Shown here: positions 25,164 through 33,628 of the stretch, piece by piece
Numbering within the stretch: position 1 is the stretch's first letter
How the letters are laid out: every line of letters starts with the position of its first letter
Source of the DNA: an uncultured Allobosea sp.
GTDB lineage: Bacteria; Pseudomonadota; Alphaproteobacteria; Rhizobiales; Beijerinckiaceae
Direction of reading: 5' to 3'
Assembly: GCF_945957345.1 (NCBI RefSeq)
Contig: NZ_CAMFKW010000028.1
Span: 1 to 64,000 of the forward strand
DNA: 64,000 bases
Translations under genes and position numbers: made by a program
Notes under the pieces: model-generated
Told to the model about the DNA's origin: nothing
The model's database searches: none
The model's input: only the letters and a program-made list of their open reading frames with translations

Positions 25164-25904
25164 ATGCGCATCTCCCTGTTCAGGCGCCAGCCGGACCCCG
25201 ACCGGATCGAGGTCGTGCATGCCGGCACGCGCTATGCCGTTCTGGTCAAGCGCCGCGCCGCTGCGCGGCGGATGACACTGCGCGTCTCGCAGGCGACCGG
25301 CGAGATCACCCTGACCTTGCCCGAGCGCGCCGATTTCGCGGCCGGCCGGACTTTCGCCGAGAACCATGGCGGCTGGATCGCGGCGCGCATGGCCAAGCGC
25401 CCGCGTCCGGTGCCCTTCGAGCCCGGCCAGAGCATTCCTCTGCGCGGCGTGCCGCATCGCATCGTGCACTGGTCGAAAGCGCGCGGGCTGACGCAGGCGA
25501 CGCGCGACGATGACGGCGCCCCCGTCATCGCGGTGGCGGGCGATGCCGCCCATGTCGCGCGCCGGATCAAGGATTTCCTGAGGAAGCTCGCGCTCGAGGA
25601 TATCGAGAAGGCGGTACGCCGCCACACCGCGACGCTCGGCATCTCCGCCCGCAAGATCACCATCCGTGACACGACGAGCCGTTGGGGCTCCTGCTCCTCT
25701 CAAAGGGACCTCAGTTTCTCATGGCGCCTGATTCTGGCGCCGCCGGCCGTGCTCGACTACCTCGCGGCGCACGAAGTGGCGCATCTCAAGGAGATGAACC
25801 ACTCGCATCGTTTCTGGGCGCTGACCCACAAGCTCTGTCCCGGCACCGAGGAGGCGGAAGCCTGGCTGAAGCGCCATGGCGCTGGCCTGCATGGCTATGG
25901 TTAA
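25164..25904 (+). CDS. YgjP-like M48-type metallopeptidase (DUF45)
   Basis: 246 aa. The C-terminal half holds the zinc motif HEVAHLKEMNHSHRFW (HExxH, with a third His/Glu downstream) and the family signature TSRWGSCSSQRDLSFSWRL. The N-terminal part begins after a short basic segment. Gene sits 42 bp after phaZ and may be co-transcribed. Cellular role of YgjP proteins is poorly known. Confidence 0.85.
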   Translation: MRISLFRRQPDPDRIEVVHAGTRYAVLVKRRAAARRMTLRVSQATGEITLTLPERADFAAGRTFAENHGGWIAARMAKRPRPVPFEPGQSIPLRGVPHRIVHWSKARGLTQATRDDDGAPVIAVAGDAAHVARRIKDFLRKLALEDIEKAVRRHTATLGISARKITIRDTTSRWGSCSSQRDLSFSWRLILAPPAVLDYLAAHEVAHLKEMNHSHRFWALTHKLCPGTEEAEAWLKRHGAGLHGYG

Positions 25905-25985
25905 GCCGGAAACTCTGCCGCAATTCCGCCGTTAACCACTTTCTGAAGGCTCGCCCCGCACACTGAAGGCCGATTCGCTTTCAGC

Positions 25986-26213
25986 GTGAGTATGCCTATG
26001 GGTCAGGTCATTGCGTTCCGTTTGCCGCAACAGCCGGCTGCCGCTGCCGAGCCGGTGCTCGGCCTGCTCTCGGCCGTCGATTTCGCCCTGCGCGATCTCG
26101 CCGAGATTCTCCCCCATATCGCGCTGGATTCGGCGCGCCAGCAGGCCGAGGCCTGCCGCGCCATGCTGGCGCAGGCCTTCGATGCCGAGGTCGAGGCCGA
26201 ACTCGGCAACTGA
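25986..26213 (+). CDS. Small hypothetical protein
   Basis: 75 aa from GTG 25986, with alternative starts ATG 25992 and ATG 25998. Ala/Leu-rich and mostly helical by composition (LLSAVDFALRDLAEILPHIAL, then DSARQQAEACRAMLAQAFDAEVEAEL). No recognised domain, no signal peptide. Codon use matches its neighbours and it stands alone between the metallopeptidase and the M20 gene with its own spacing, which favours a real gene. Function unknown. Confidence 0.5.
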   Translation: MSMPMGQVIAFRLPQQPAAAAEPVLGLLSAVDFALRDLAEILPHIALDSARQQAEACRAMLAQAFDAEVEAELGN

Positions 26214-26336
26214 TCTCGCGCCCGCGCATGCCGCCCCCGGCACCGACGCGGGTTGCCGAAGCGGCTGAATTGTCGAACCTCTCAAGGCAAGAGCCGGTGA
26301 TCCACCGGCCGGCATAGTGCCTGGGAGGCCTCATCC

Positions 26337-27497
26337 GTGTTCCTGACCAACAGCGATATGGTCGATCTCGTCGATCTCCGGCATCGGCTGCATCGCCGCC
26401 CCGAAATCTCGGGCGAGGAGCGGGAGACCGCCGCGACCATCGTCGAGTTCCTGAAGCCGACCGGGCCCGACCGCATCGTCACCGAACTCGGCGGCAACGG
26501 CGTTGCTGCGATCTACGAGGGTGCCGAGCCCGGCCCGACCGTGCTGATCCGCGCCGAGCTCGACGCATTGCCGATCGAGGAACTCTCCGACAGCGACCAT
26601 CGCTCCGAAATTCCCGGCAAGGGCCATCTCTGCGGCCATGACGGCCATATGACCATCCTTGCCGGCCTCGCCCGCGGCCTGCAGCGCAACCCGCCGCAGA
26701 AGGGCCGTGCCATCCTGCTGTTCCAGCCGGCCGAGGAGACCGGCGCGGGGGCCGCTGCCGTCATGGCCGATCCGAAATTCGAGGAGATCGTGCCGGATTA
26801 CGCCTTCTCCCTGCATAACCGTCCGGGCGTGCCTGTAGGCCATGCCCGCATCTCGGAAGGCGCCGCCAACTGCGCCTCGCGCGGCATCAGGATCATCCTG
26901 ACCGGCGAGACCTCGCATGCCTCGACGCCGGAGCATGGCCGCTCGCCGGCCCCGGCCATCGCGACGCTGATCCCCGCCTTGACCGCGCTTGGGCCGGGCG
27001 GGCCGCTCGATGCCAATTTCCGATTGGTCACCGTGACCCATGTCGAGATCGGCGAGCAGGCCTTCGGCATCGCGCCGGGCCATGGCGAGCTCTGGGCGAC
27101 CCTGCGCACCGTCAACGATGCGCAGATGGGCGCGCTCTGCGAGGCCGCCGAGAGGCTGGCGCGCGAGGCGGCCGAGGCCGGCCGGCTGACGGTCGAGATC
27201 AGCTATCACGACATCTTCCATCACTGCGAGAACGAGCCCGAGGCCGTCGCAATGCTGCGTCGGGCGATGGACGAGGAGAAGGTGCCGCATGGCCCGACGC
27301 CGCCCTCGCGCGGCTCGGAGGATTTCGGCCTGTTCGGGCGCCGCTCCAAATCGGCGATGTTCCTGCTCGGCTCGGGCGAGACGGCGCATCTGCACAACCC
27401 GGATTTCGACTTCCCGGATGACGCGATCGGCCCCGGCGCGCGTGTCTTCATGCGGGCGCTGCGCAATCTGCTTGGCGAAGCCCGGCCGCAGGGTTGA
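26337..27497 (+). CDS. M20 family amidohydrolase (N-acyl amino acid / hippurate hydrolase type)
   Basis: 386 aa from GTG 26337, supported by GGGAGG seven bases upstream. Di-metal M20D pattern: early LRHRLHRRPEISGEE, RAELDALPIEE, metal-binding HLCGHDGHM (Cys and His ligands), catalytic Glu in QPAEETGAG, dimerisation domain about 175-285, final His in TAHLHNP. Such enzymes remove acyl groups from amino acids or cleave dipeptides. The next gene starts 11 bp later and encodes a D-aminopeptidase, followed by a peptide-binding protein, suggesting one scavenging operon. Confidence 0.88.
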   Translation: MFLTNSDMVDLVDLRHRLHRRPEISGEERETAATIVEFLKPTGPDRIVTELGGNGVAAIYEGAEPGPTVLIRAELDALPIEELSDSDHRSEIPGKGHLCGHDGHMTILAGLARGLQRNPPQKGRAILLFQPAEETGAGAAAVMADPKFEEIVPDYAFSLHNRPGVPVGHARISEGAANCASRGIRIILTGETSHASTPEHGRSPAPAIATLIPALTALGPGGPLDANFRLVTVTHVEIGEQAFGIAPGHGELWATLRTVNDAQMGALCEAAERLAREAAEAGRLTVEISYHDIFHHCENEPEAVAMLRRAMDEEKVPHGPTPPSRGSEDFGLFGRRSKSAMFLLGSGETAHLHNPDFDFPDDAIGPGARVFMRALRNLLGEARPQG

Positions 27498-27508
27498 GGA
27501 AGCAGGAC

Positions 27509-29017
27509 ATGGCTCTGGACTGGACTCGCGGCGCAGCCCGCGCACAGGAGATCACCGCGAACTGGCAGCGTGAGGCGGGGCCGGGCGGCGCCGTCGTGCT
27601 CTTCGACCGCGACGGGGTGCGCGAGGCCTTTGCCGGCGGCTTCGCCAGCATCGACTACGGCGTGCCCTTCACGCCGCAGACGCCGAACCGCTTCGCCTCG
27701 ATCAGCAAGCATGTGCTGGCCGTCGCGCTGCTGAAGGCAGGCGTGCCGCTCGATGCCCCGCTCGGCCATTGGCTGAAGGACCTGCCGGCGCCGCTCGCCG
27801 AGGTCGAATTCGGCCGCGCGCTTGATATGACCGGGGCGCTCCCGGACATGATGGAGGTGTTCTGGCAGCTAGGCGTGCCTTACACCGCGACGCTGAGCGC
27901 GGATGAGGTCTTCGCGCTGGCCTGCCGCTTCCCATCGCTGAGTGCCGAGCCCGGTACCGAGATGGCCTATTCCAATACCGGCTGGCGCCTGGGCCAGCGC
28001 ATCCTGGAGCAGGTCACCGGCAAGCCCTATAGCCGGATCGTCGCCGAGCTTTCCGGCGAGCTAGGCCTCTCCTTCCGCCTGCCCTACGATTCCACCGAGA
28101 TCGTGCCTGGCCTCGCCACCGGCTATTGGGCCGATGGCGCGGCCTGGCGGCGCGGCCATTACGGCTTCCATTTCTCAGCCTCGGGCGGCATCGTCGGCTC
28201 CGCCCACGATCTCGCCGGCTGGGCCTCGGCCCTGCTTGCCGGGCGCGGGCCGCTCGGCGGCATGCTGGAGCGCCTGACCGCGCCGCGCCATTTCGCTGAC
28301 GGCAACGAGAGCGTCTATCGGCTCGGCCTCGTCTGCAGCCGGCTCGGCGAGACCGCGATCGTCGGTCATGGCGGTTCGCTCACCGGCTATCGCAATCATT
28401 TCTGGATGTCGCCAGTCCATGGTGTCGGCGTCGTCGTACTGACCAACCGCGAGGAAGAGGCGCTCTGGCCCGCTTTGAGCGTGCTGGCAGCCCTGCTCGG
28501 GCAGGAACTCCCCACGATTGCGGATGCGCCGGTCGGCCTGTTCGCCAGCGATGAAGGGCCGTTCTGGGCCGAACTCACCGCGGATTCGATCAGCTTCATG
28601 GGCGGTTACGAGCGCCTCGTCACCGATGGCGATGGCGGCCTGCGCAGCCTGCCGGCCTATCTCGACATCCGTCTGAAGCGAGACGGCGCGGATCGCCTCA
28701 CCGGAGCGATCGGCGGCATCAAGCGCTCGCTTCGGCGCGTGCCGGCCGATACGCCGCTTGATCCGCGGTTGGTGGGGCATTGGCGAGAGCCTCGTTTCGG
28801 TGCGCAGATCGAGATCCGGACCGATGGCACCGCGCTGATGCCCTGGCCATCAGGCGGAACCGTGTCGCAACTGACGCCGCTACCGAACGGCCGTGCGCTC
28901 GCAGATCTCCTGCATGGTCCCTGGCGGTCGCGGCCCTGCCTCTGGCTCGACGACGAAGGTGGCTTGCGGGTTGCCGGCCACCGGGCAAGAATTTTGCAAA
29001 TGCAACGCGCCGGCTGA
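27509..29017 (+). CDS. dap: D-aminopeptidase (serine beta-lactamase fold)
   Basis: 502 aa from ATG 27509 with GAGGAAG upstream. The three catalytic motifs fall almost exactly where they do in Ochrobactrum anthropi DAP: S64-x-x-K67 (SISK; DAP S62/K65), Y154-x-N156 (DAP Y153/N155) and H287-x-G289 (identical). The extra C-terminal beta-barrel domains B and C (about 330-502) account for the length and distinguish DAP from ordinary penicillin-binding esterases. It releases N-terminal D-amino acids from small peptides. No signal peptide is apparent, so action is probably cytoplasmic on imported peptides. Confidence 0.82.
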   Translation: MALDWTRGAARAQEITANWQREAGPGGAVVLFDRDGVREAFAGGFASIDYGVPFTPQTPNRFASISKHVLAVALLKAGVPLDAPLGHWLKDLPAPLAEVEFGRALDMTGALPDMMEVFWQLGVPYTATLSADEVFALACRFPSLSAEPGTEMAYSNTGWRLGQRILEQVTGKPYSRIVAELSGELGLSFRLPYDSTEIVPGLATGYWADGAAWRRGHYGFHFSASGGIVGSAHDLAGWASALLAGRGPLGGMLERLTAPRHFADGNESVYRLGLVCSRLGETAIVGHGGSLTGYRNHFWMSPVHGVGVVVLTNREEEALWPALSVLAALLGQELPTIADAPVGLFASDEGPFWAELTADSISFMGGYERLVTDGDGGLRSLPAYLDIRLKRDGADRLTGAIGGIKRSLRRVPADTPLDPRLVGHWREPRFGAQIEIRTDGTALMPWPSGGTVSQLTPLPNGRALADLLHGPWRSRPCLWLDDEGGLRVAGHRARILQMQRAG

Positions 29018-29074
29018 GGCGGCTCCGCAGAGGGGTGGTGCCGCAGGGCCGGTGACGATGGAGGAGAACGCCTG

Positions 29075-30664
29075 ATGCAACTGCCTCGTTTCACCGCCGC
29101 ACTGCTGCTGACCGCAGCGGCGCTTCTGCCGCTTCCGGCATCGGCGCAGTCGCAGCCGGCTTCGAACCGCATCCTGCGCGTCGCGCCGCATGCGGATCTC
29201 AAGACGCTCGATCCGGTTGCGGCCTCGATCGTCATCACCCGCATGCACGGGCTGATGATCTACGAGACGCTCTTCGCCTGGGATTCGAACCTCCAGCCGA
29301 AGCCGCAGATGGTCGAGAGCTTCGAGACCTCGCCGGACAAGCTGACCTGGACCTTCAAGCTCCGTCCCGGCCTGAAATTCCATGACGGCCAGCCGGTCAC
29401 GACCAAGGATGTCATCGCCTCGCTCGAACGCTGGATGAAGCGCGACACGATCGGCGGCAAGCTCGCGGAATATACCGACGGCATGGAGGCGGTCGACAAT
29501 GCCACCTTCAAGCTCAAGCTGAAGCGCCCATTGGCGCTGGTGCCCTTCGCGCTCGGCTCGGCCGTCGGCCAGATCCCGGTCATCATGCGCGAGATCGACG
29601 CCAAGTCAGACCCGATGAAGCCGATCACCGAAACGATCGGCTCCGGCCCGTTCAAGTTCAACCGCGAGGAATGGCGCAGCGGCTCGAAAGTCGTCTACGA
29701 CCGCAATCCCGACTACGTCCCGCGCACCGAGCCGGCCGACGGGCTCGCCGGCGGGCGCGTCGTCAAGGTCGATCGCGTCGAATGGCAGATCATGCCGGAT
29801 GCGGCGACCGCCGCCGCCGCGCTCCAGACCGGCGAGATCGATATCTGGGAGCAGCCGAGCCAGGATTTGATCCCGGTCATCTCGGCCAACAAGCAGGTCA
29901 AGGTCGAGCGCTATTCGAACCTCGCCAACCAGGTGATGCTGCGGCCGAACCATCTCTATCCGCCCTTCGACAATCCGAAGGCCAGGCTCGCCATGGCCTA
30001 TGCCACCGATCAGGCAGATTTCCTCGCGGCCGGCTTCGGTGACGAGGAATGGTGGAAGCGCTGCAACGCCTATTTCGTCTGCGGCGGTCCGAACGGCACC
30101 GAGATCGGGACCGAAGGCTATGCCAAGCCCAATCTCGACAAGGCGCGCGAGCTCCTGAAGGAGAGCGGTTACAAGGGCGAGAAGTTGGTGCTCTCAACCA
30201 GCAACGACATCGCCCCGATCGGGCGCATGGCCGAGGTCGCCGCTTCCCAGCTCAAGGCCGTCGGCTTCAATGTCGACGTGCAGTTCGCCGACTGGGGCGC
30301 CGTCACCACCCGCCAGCAGAACAAGAGCCCGCCGGATCAGGGCGGCTGGAACCTGTTCGTCACCTATGCTTCAGGCGCGACTATGCAGTCGCCGCTGACC
30401 AATATCGGCACCAACATGGCCTGCGAGAGGGCCTGGGCCGGCTGGCCCTGCGATGCCGAGGCCGAGAAGCTGCGTGGCGCCTTCGTCGATGCGCCCGACG
30501 ATGCCAGCCGCAAGGTCGCGCTGGAAGCGCTGCACAAGCGTCTCGCCGAAGTGCAGCCCTATCGGGTGATCGGCCAGTTCGACCAGCCCTATGCCCGCCG
30601 CACCAATGTCTCCGGCGTCCTGGCGGCACCGGTCATGCTGTTCTGGAACATCGAGAAGAAGTGA
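29075..30664 (+). CDS. ABC transporter substrate-binding protein, family 5 (no permease nearby)
   Basis: 529 aa. Sec signal peptide MQLPRFTAALLLTAAALLPL followed by ASAQ cleavage; a GGAGGAG-like ribosome site precedes. SBP_bac_5 pattern with LRVAPHADLKTLDPV, GLKFHDGQPVTTKD, GSGPFKFNREEW and FADWGAVTTRQQ. It resembles the receptor at 4572-6173 in several blocks, so the two may be paralogues that share one membrane complex. It follows the M20 and D-aminopeptidase genes on the same strand and probably delivers their peptide substrate. No permease or ATPase gene follows. Confidence 0.9.
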   Translation: MQLPRFTAALLLTAAALLPLPASAQSQPASNRILRVAPHADLKTLDPVAASIVITRMHGLMIYETLFAWDSNLQPKPQMVESFETSPDKLTWTFKLRPGLKFHDGQPVTTKDVIASLERWMKRDTIGGKLAEYTDGMEAVDNATFKLKLKRPLALVPFALGSAVGQIPVIMREIDAKSDPMKPITETIGSGPFKFNREEWRSGSKVVYDRNPDYVPRTEPADGLAGGRVVKVDRVEWQIMPDAATAAAALQTGEIDIWEQPSQDLIPVISANKQVKVERYSNLANQVMLRPNHLYPPFDNPKARLAMAYATDQADFLAAGFGDEEWWKRCNAYFVCGGPNGTEIGTEGYAKPNLDKARELLKESGYKGEKLVLSTSNDIAPIGRMAEVAASQLKAVGFNVDVQFADWGAVTTRQQNKSPPDQGGWNLFVTYASGATMQSPLTNIGTNMACERAWAGWPCDAEAEKLRGAFVDAPDDASRKVALEALHKRLAEVQPYRVIGQFDQPYARRTNVSGVLAAPVMLFWNIEKK

Positions 30665-30669
30665 GGCGC

Positions 30670-30733
30670 TAGAGCATTTTCGAGCGAAGTGGGTACCGGT
30701 TCGCGTGAAGAAAATGCGTTAAGACAAAGACTT
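30670..30733. repeat. Dispersed Rhizobiales-type intergenic repeat
   Basis: The stretch from TAGAGCATTTTCGAGCGAAG through GGTACCGGTTCGCGTGAAG to AAGACAAAGACTT matches, from memory, an abundant short intergenic repeat of Rhizobiales genomes. GCATTTTC and GAAAATGC can pair around it. It is followed directly by a 12-bp terminator-like hairpin that probably belongs to the same composite unit. Confidence 0.75.
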
Positions 30734-30734
30734 G

Positions 30735-30771
30735 GAGCAATGCCGCGCTTCAGGGAATTGCGGCATTGCTC
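30735..30771. terminator. Bidirectional terminator between convergent genes
   Basis: GAGCAATGCCGC and GCGGCATTGCTC form a perfect 12-bp stem around a 13-nt loop, ending at the stop codon of the convergent epimerase gene. It would serve both the peptide-binding-protein gene and the epimerase gene. Confidence 0.65.
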
Positions 30772-31646
30772 TACAGCGTCGCCCGCCAGACGAAATCGCG
30801 GCTCTCGCCCGGCGCCAGCCTGAGGATGCCGGGCTTGTCTGCGATTTCGCCCTGCCAGCCGGCGGGGCTCGCCATGCTGTACCAGGGCTCGATGCACAGG
30901 AACGGCGCGCCTGTCGGTTTCGACCAGATGCCGAGGTCCTTGTAGCCCTCCCAGCTCACGGTCAGGGCGCGAGCCTCCTGCCCTGATGCGTCGAGCGCGG
31001 CGAAGCGCACCGAGCGGTTCGCCGTATCCGGGATCACGATCGCATCGTTGACGAAGAGGCTCTCATCGAGATCGAGCGCCTTGCCCTCGAAGGGCAGCGG
31101 GATCGGGCGGGTGAGCAGGCCAGCCTCGACACCGCGGCCCTGGCCCGGCTCCTTCTCCGGGAAAGCCAGGCGATGGGCTTGTTTCGCGACGCCCTCGGTC
31201 AGCGGCCAGAGAAAGGCTGGATGCGCACCGACGCCGCATATCAAGGACACGTCGGCCGGATTGCTGACCCGCGACGTAACTGTCAGCGTGTCGCCGGCGA
31301 CTTCGTAAATCATCTGCAGCACGAACCGGAACGGATAGATCGCCAGCGTCTCCGGGCTCTCCCGCAACTCCAGCACGGCCCTGTCCGCGTTGCGCTCGAC
31401 CCATGAGAACAGGCTGTCGCGTGCGAAGCCATGCTGTGTCAGCCGATAGGAGCGCCCCTGATGGATCAGCGTGTCATCGCTGAGCCGCCCCACGATCGGG
31501 AACAGCACCGGTGCATGGCGTGGCCAGTCCGGCCCGCCATTCCAGAGCGCGGGACCGTTCGCATCGGAAAGCGCGATCAATTCGCCGCCCTGTGCCCTGA
31601 TCGTCGCGCGCAACTGGCCGGAGGCAATCTCGTGGGTCTCGGTCAT
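30771..31646 (-). CDS. Aldose 1-epimerase family protein
   Basis: 291 aa from the second of two adjacent ATGs (31646), which has a GGAG site six bases upstream; a longer frame to 31703 is not supported. Galactose-mutarotase fold: LFPIVGRLSDD, QHGFARDSLF (catalytic-type His), GVGAHPAFLWPL (second His) and a C-terminal CIEPWYSM with the catalytic-type Glu. It probably interconverts anomers of a sugar; it resembles the LacX/YeaD-like branch more than GalM. Convergent with the peptide-binding-protein gene. Confidence 0.85.
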   Translation of the reverse strand: MTETHEIASGQLRATIRAQGGELIALSDANGPALWNGGPDWPRHAPVLFPIVGRLSDDTLIHQGRSYRLTQHGFARDSLFSWVERNADRAVLELRESPETLAIYPFRFVLQMIYEVAGDTLTVTSRVSNPADVSLICGVGAHPAFLWPLTEGVAKQAHRLAFPEKEPGQGRGVEAGLLTRPIPLPFEGKALDLDESLFVNDAIVIPDTANRSVRFAALDASGQEARALTVSWEGYKDLGIWSKPTGAPFLCIEPWYSMASPAGWQGEIADKPGILRLAPGESRDFVWRATL

Positions 31647-31952
31647 CATCGTCTCCGTCGGCAGCTCCTCCGGGGATAGCCGATCGGCGTCGGATGAATC
31701 CACCGCGTTGGAAGCTGGCCCGATATGATATGCGTTTCACGCAAGAGTGATGGCGCTCAACGAGCTCGTTATGCGATAGACGTATCCTCTCTTGAGGCGC
31801 CGGCAGGCAGAAAAGCTTTGCAGAAACAGGACTTTCTAGAGAATTCCCATTCCTTGACGGGGCTGAGTGGGATGCCGATCCTACCGATGACCTCAGGGGA
31901 ATAGTGCCTTCGCGGCCACTCCTGCCGCTACTGCCCATATTCAGGACCACCG

Positions 31953-32552
31953 ATGACCAAGACCGCCAACAACCGCACCGCCGACCATGCCATCGATCCG
32001 CTCTTTCTCGAGCGCTGGTCGCCGCGCGCCTTCACCAACGAGATCATCACGGAGGACGGGCTGAAAGCCCTGTTCGAAGCGGCGCGCTGGGCGCCGTCCT
32101 CCTACAACTCGCAGCCCTGGCGCTTCGTCTATGCCCGGCGCGGCACGGACCATTGGCCGGCGCTGCTCGGCCTGCTCAACGAGTTCAACCAGTCATGGGC
32201 GAAGAATGCGGCGGCTCTCGTCTTCATCGTCTCGAAGGAGACCATGGCTGTTCCCGGCAAGACCGAGGAGGTGCCCTCCTACAGCCACTCCTTCGATGCC
32301 GGCGCGGCCTGGGCCAATCTCGCCCTGCAGGCGGTGCGGCTGGGTTGGCAGGCGCACGGCATGGTCGGCTTCGATCACGCCCGGGCACCCGAGGTTCTGA
32401 GGCTCCCGGCGGGTTATCGCGTCGAGGCGGCCGTCGCCATCGGCAAGCCCGGCGACAAGGCGCAATTGCCGGAGGCCTTGCAGGCACGCGAGACGCCGAG
32501 CCAGCGCAATCCGATCAGCACCACCGCCTTCGAGGGCGTCTTCGCCGGCTGA
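31953..32552 (+). CDS. Nitroreductase family protein
   Basis: 199 aa, FMN-dependent oxidoreductase fold. The FMN-phosphate region is RWSPRAFTNE and the flavin loop is ARWAPSSYNSQPWRFVYA; FDAGAAWANLALQAVRLGW is the dimer helix. Such enzymes reduce nitro groups, quinones or enones with NAD(P)H; substrate unknown. A strong hairpin follows the stop codon, separating it from the TRAP binding protein. Confidence 0.9.
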   Translation: MTKTANNRTADHAIDPLFLERWSPRAFTNEIITEDGLKALFEAARWAPSSYNSQPWRFVYARRGTDHWPALLGLLNEFNQSWAKNAAALVFIVSKETMAVPGKTEEVPSYSHSFDAGAAWANLALQAVRLGWQAHGMVGFDHARAPEVLRLPAGYRVEAAVAIGKPGDKAQLPEALQARETPSQRNPISTTAFEGVFAG

Positions 32553-32567
32553 GCGCAGTCGCCTCTT

Positions 32568-32599
32568 GCAGCGGGACGCGTTTCGCGCGATCCCGCTGC
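32568..32599 (+). terminator. Stem-loop after the nitroreductase gene
   Basis: GCAGCGGGA...TCCCGCTGC with an inner CGCG/CGCG extension gives a 13-bp interrupted stem. It lies 16 bp after the nitroreductase stop and 21 bp before the TTG start of the next gene. No T-run. Confidence 0.55.
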
Positions 32600-32620
32600 A
32601 TGCGCCTGAGGAGGCACGCC

Positions 32621-33604
32621 TTGATCACCCGCCGTGACTTCGCTGTCGGTACGCTCGCTGCGCCTGCTATCCTCAAGAGCCGACGTGCCTTGGCGGCCGG
32701 CAGGCCTGTGACCGTGGCCTCGCTGATGGGCGAGGACAAGCCGGAGACGAAGGTCTGGCGGCGGATCGCCGAGATCCTCAACCGCACTGCGCCCGGCCGT
32801 TTCGACCTGCGCATCGTGCCGAATGCCGCGCTCGGCGGCGAGAAAGAAGTGGCCGAAGGCCTGCGCCTCGGCTCGATCCAGGCGGCGCTCTCGACCGTGT
32901 CTTCGCTCTCCGGCTGGGTGCCCGCGGGCCAGATCCTCGACCTGCCATTCCTGTTCCGCGATCGCGGCCACCTCGCGCGCGTGCTGGCGGGGCCGTTGGG
33001 GACGCAACTCAAGGGCCTCTATCAGGCGCAGGGCTTTGTCGTGCCCGGCTTCATCAATTACGGCGCCCGCAATCTCCTTGCGAAGGAACCGCTGACCACT
33101 CCCGCCTCGGTCAAGGGCAAGCGCATCCGCGTGATCCAGAGCCCGCTCCATACCGCGCTCTGGTCGGGCTTGGGCGCCCATCCGACGCCGATCCCGATCC
33201 CGGAGACCTACAACGCCCTGCAGACCGGGGTGGTCGACTGTATGGACCTGACCAAATCGGCCTATGCCGGTTTCCGCTTGTACGAGGTCGTGCCCGTCCT
33301 GATCGAGACCGGGCATATCTGGGCGAGCGGCGTCATGATCTTCGCTGGGTCCTTCTGGAAGGCGCTGGCACCGCAGGATCGCGAGGCGCTGACCGCAGCG
33401 GTGGCCGAAGGCATCGCCTATTTCGATGAATTGATGCTGGCTGACGAAGAGGCCTCGATGGCCCGTGCCAAAGCCGAGGGCGGCAAGGTCGTGCCAGCTG
33501 AAGATCGCGCCGGCTGGCTGGCGGGCGGGCGCAAGGTCTGGGAAAGTTTTGCGCCGCAATTCGGGGGCATGGCGGGAATCGAGGCCATCGCCGATAGTCC
33601 CTGA
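32621..33604 (+). CDS. Orphan TRAP transporter substrate-binding protein DctP
   Basis: 327 aa from TTG 32621, which has an ideal GAGGAGG six bases upstream; the in-frame ATG at 32600 lies inside a hairpin and lacks a site. The N-terminus ITRRDFAVGTLAAPAIL has a twin-arginine motif followed by ALAAG cleavage. DctP landmarks: FDLRIVPNAALGGEKEVAEG, KGKRIRVIQSPLH (conserved Arg for the ligand carboxylate), ETYNALQTGVVDCMD. No DctQ or DctM gene is adjacent; the nearest in the window is the fused permease at 16959-18842. It may feed that or an unlinked permease. The next gene is a VOC protein 24 bp downstream. Confidence 0.88.
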   Translation: MITRRDFAVGTLAAPAILKSRRALAAGRPVTVASLMGEDKPETKVWRRIAEILNRTAPGRFDLRIVPNAALGGEKEVAEGLRLGSIQAALSTVSSLSGWVPAGQILDLPFLFRDRGHLARVLAGPLGTQLKGLYQAQGFVVPGFINYGARNLLAKEPLTTPASVKGKRIRVIQSPLHTALWSGLGAHPTPIPIPETYNALQTGVVDCMDLTKSAYAGFRLYEVVPVLIETGHIWASGVMIFAGSFWKALAPQDREALTAAVAEGIAYFDELMLADEEASMARAKAEGGKVVPAEDRAGWLAGGRKVWESFAPQFGGMAGIEAIADSP

Positions 33605-33628
33605 CACCAGCGCCAACGGGACGAGACC

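Noticed and set aside
23736..25703. 655-codon open frame on the minus strand over phaZ and the YgjP-like gene
   Set aside because: Antisense shadow of two well-supported genes, with no motif and no ribosome site.
31904..33604. Single long frame that would fuse a leader over the nitroreductase gene to the TRAP binding protein
   Set aside because: The first 230 codons are an out-of-frame reading of the nitroreductase gene. The Tat signal and the GAGGAGG-TTG start at 32621 define the real protein.
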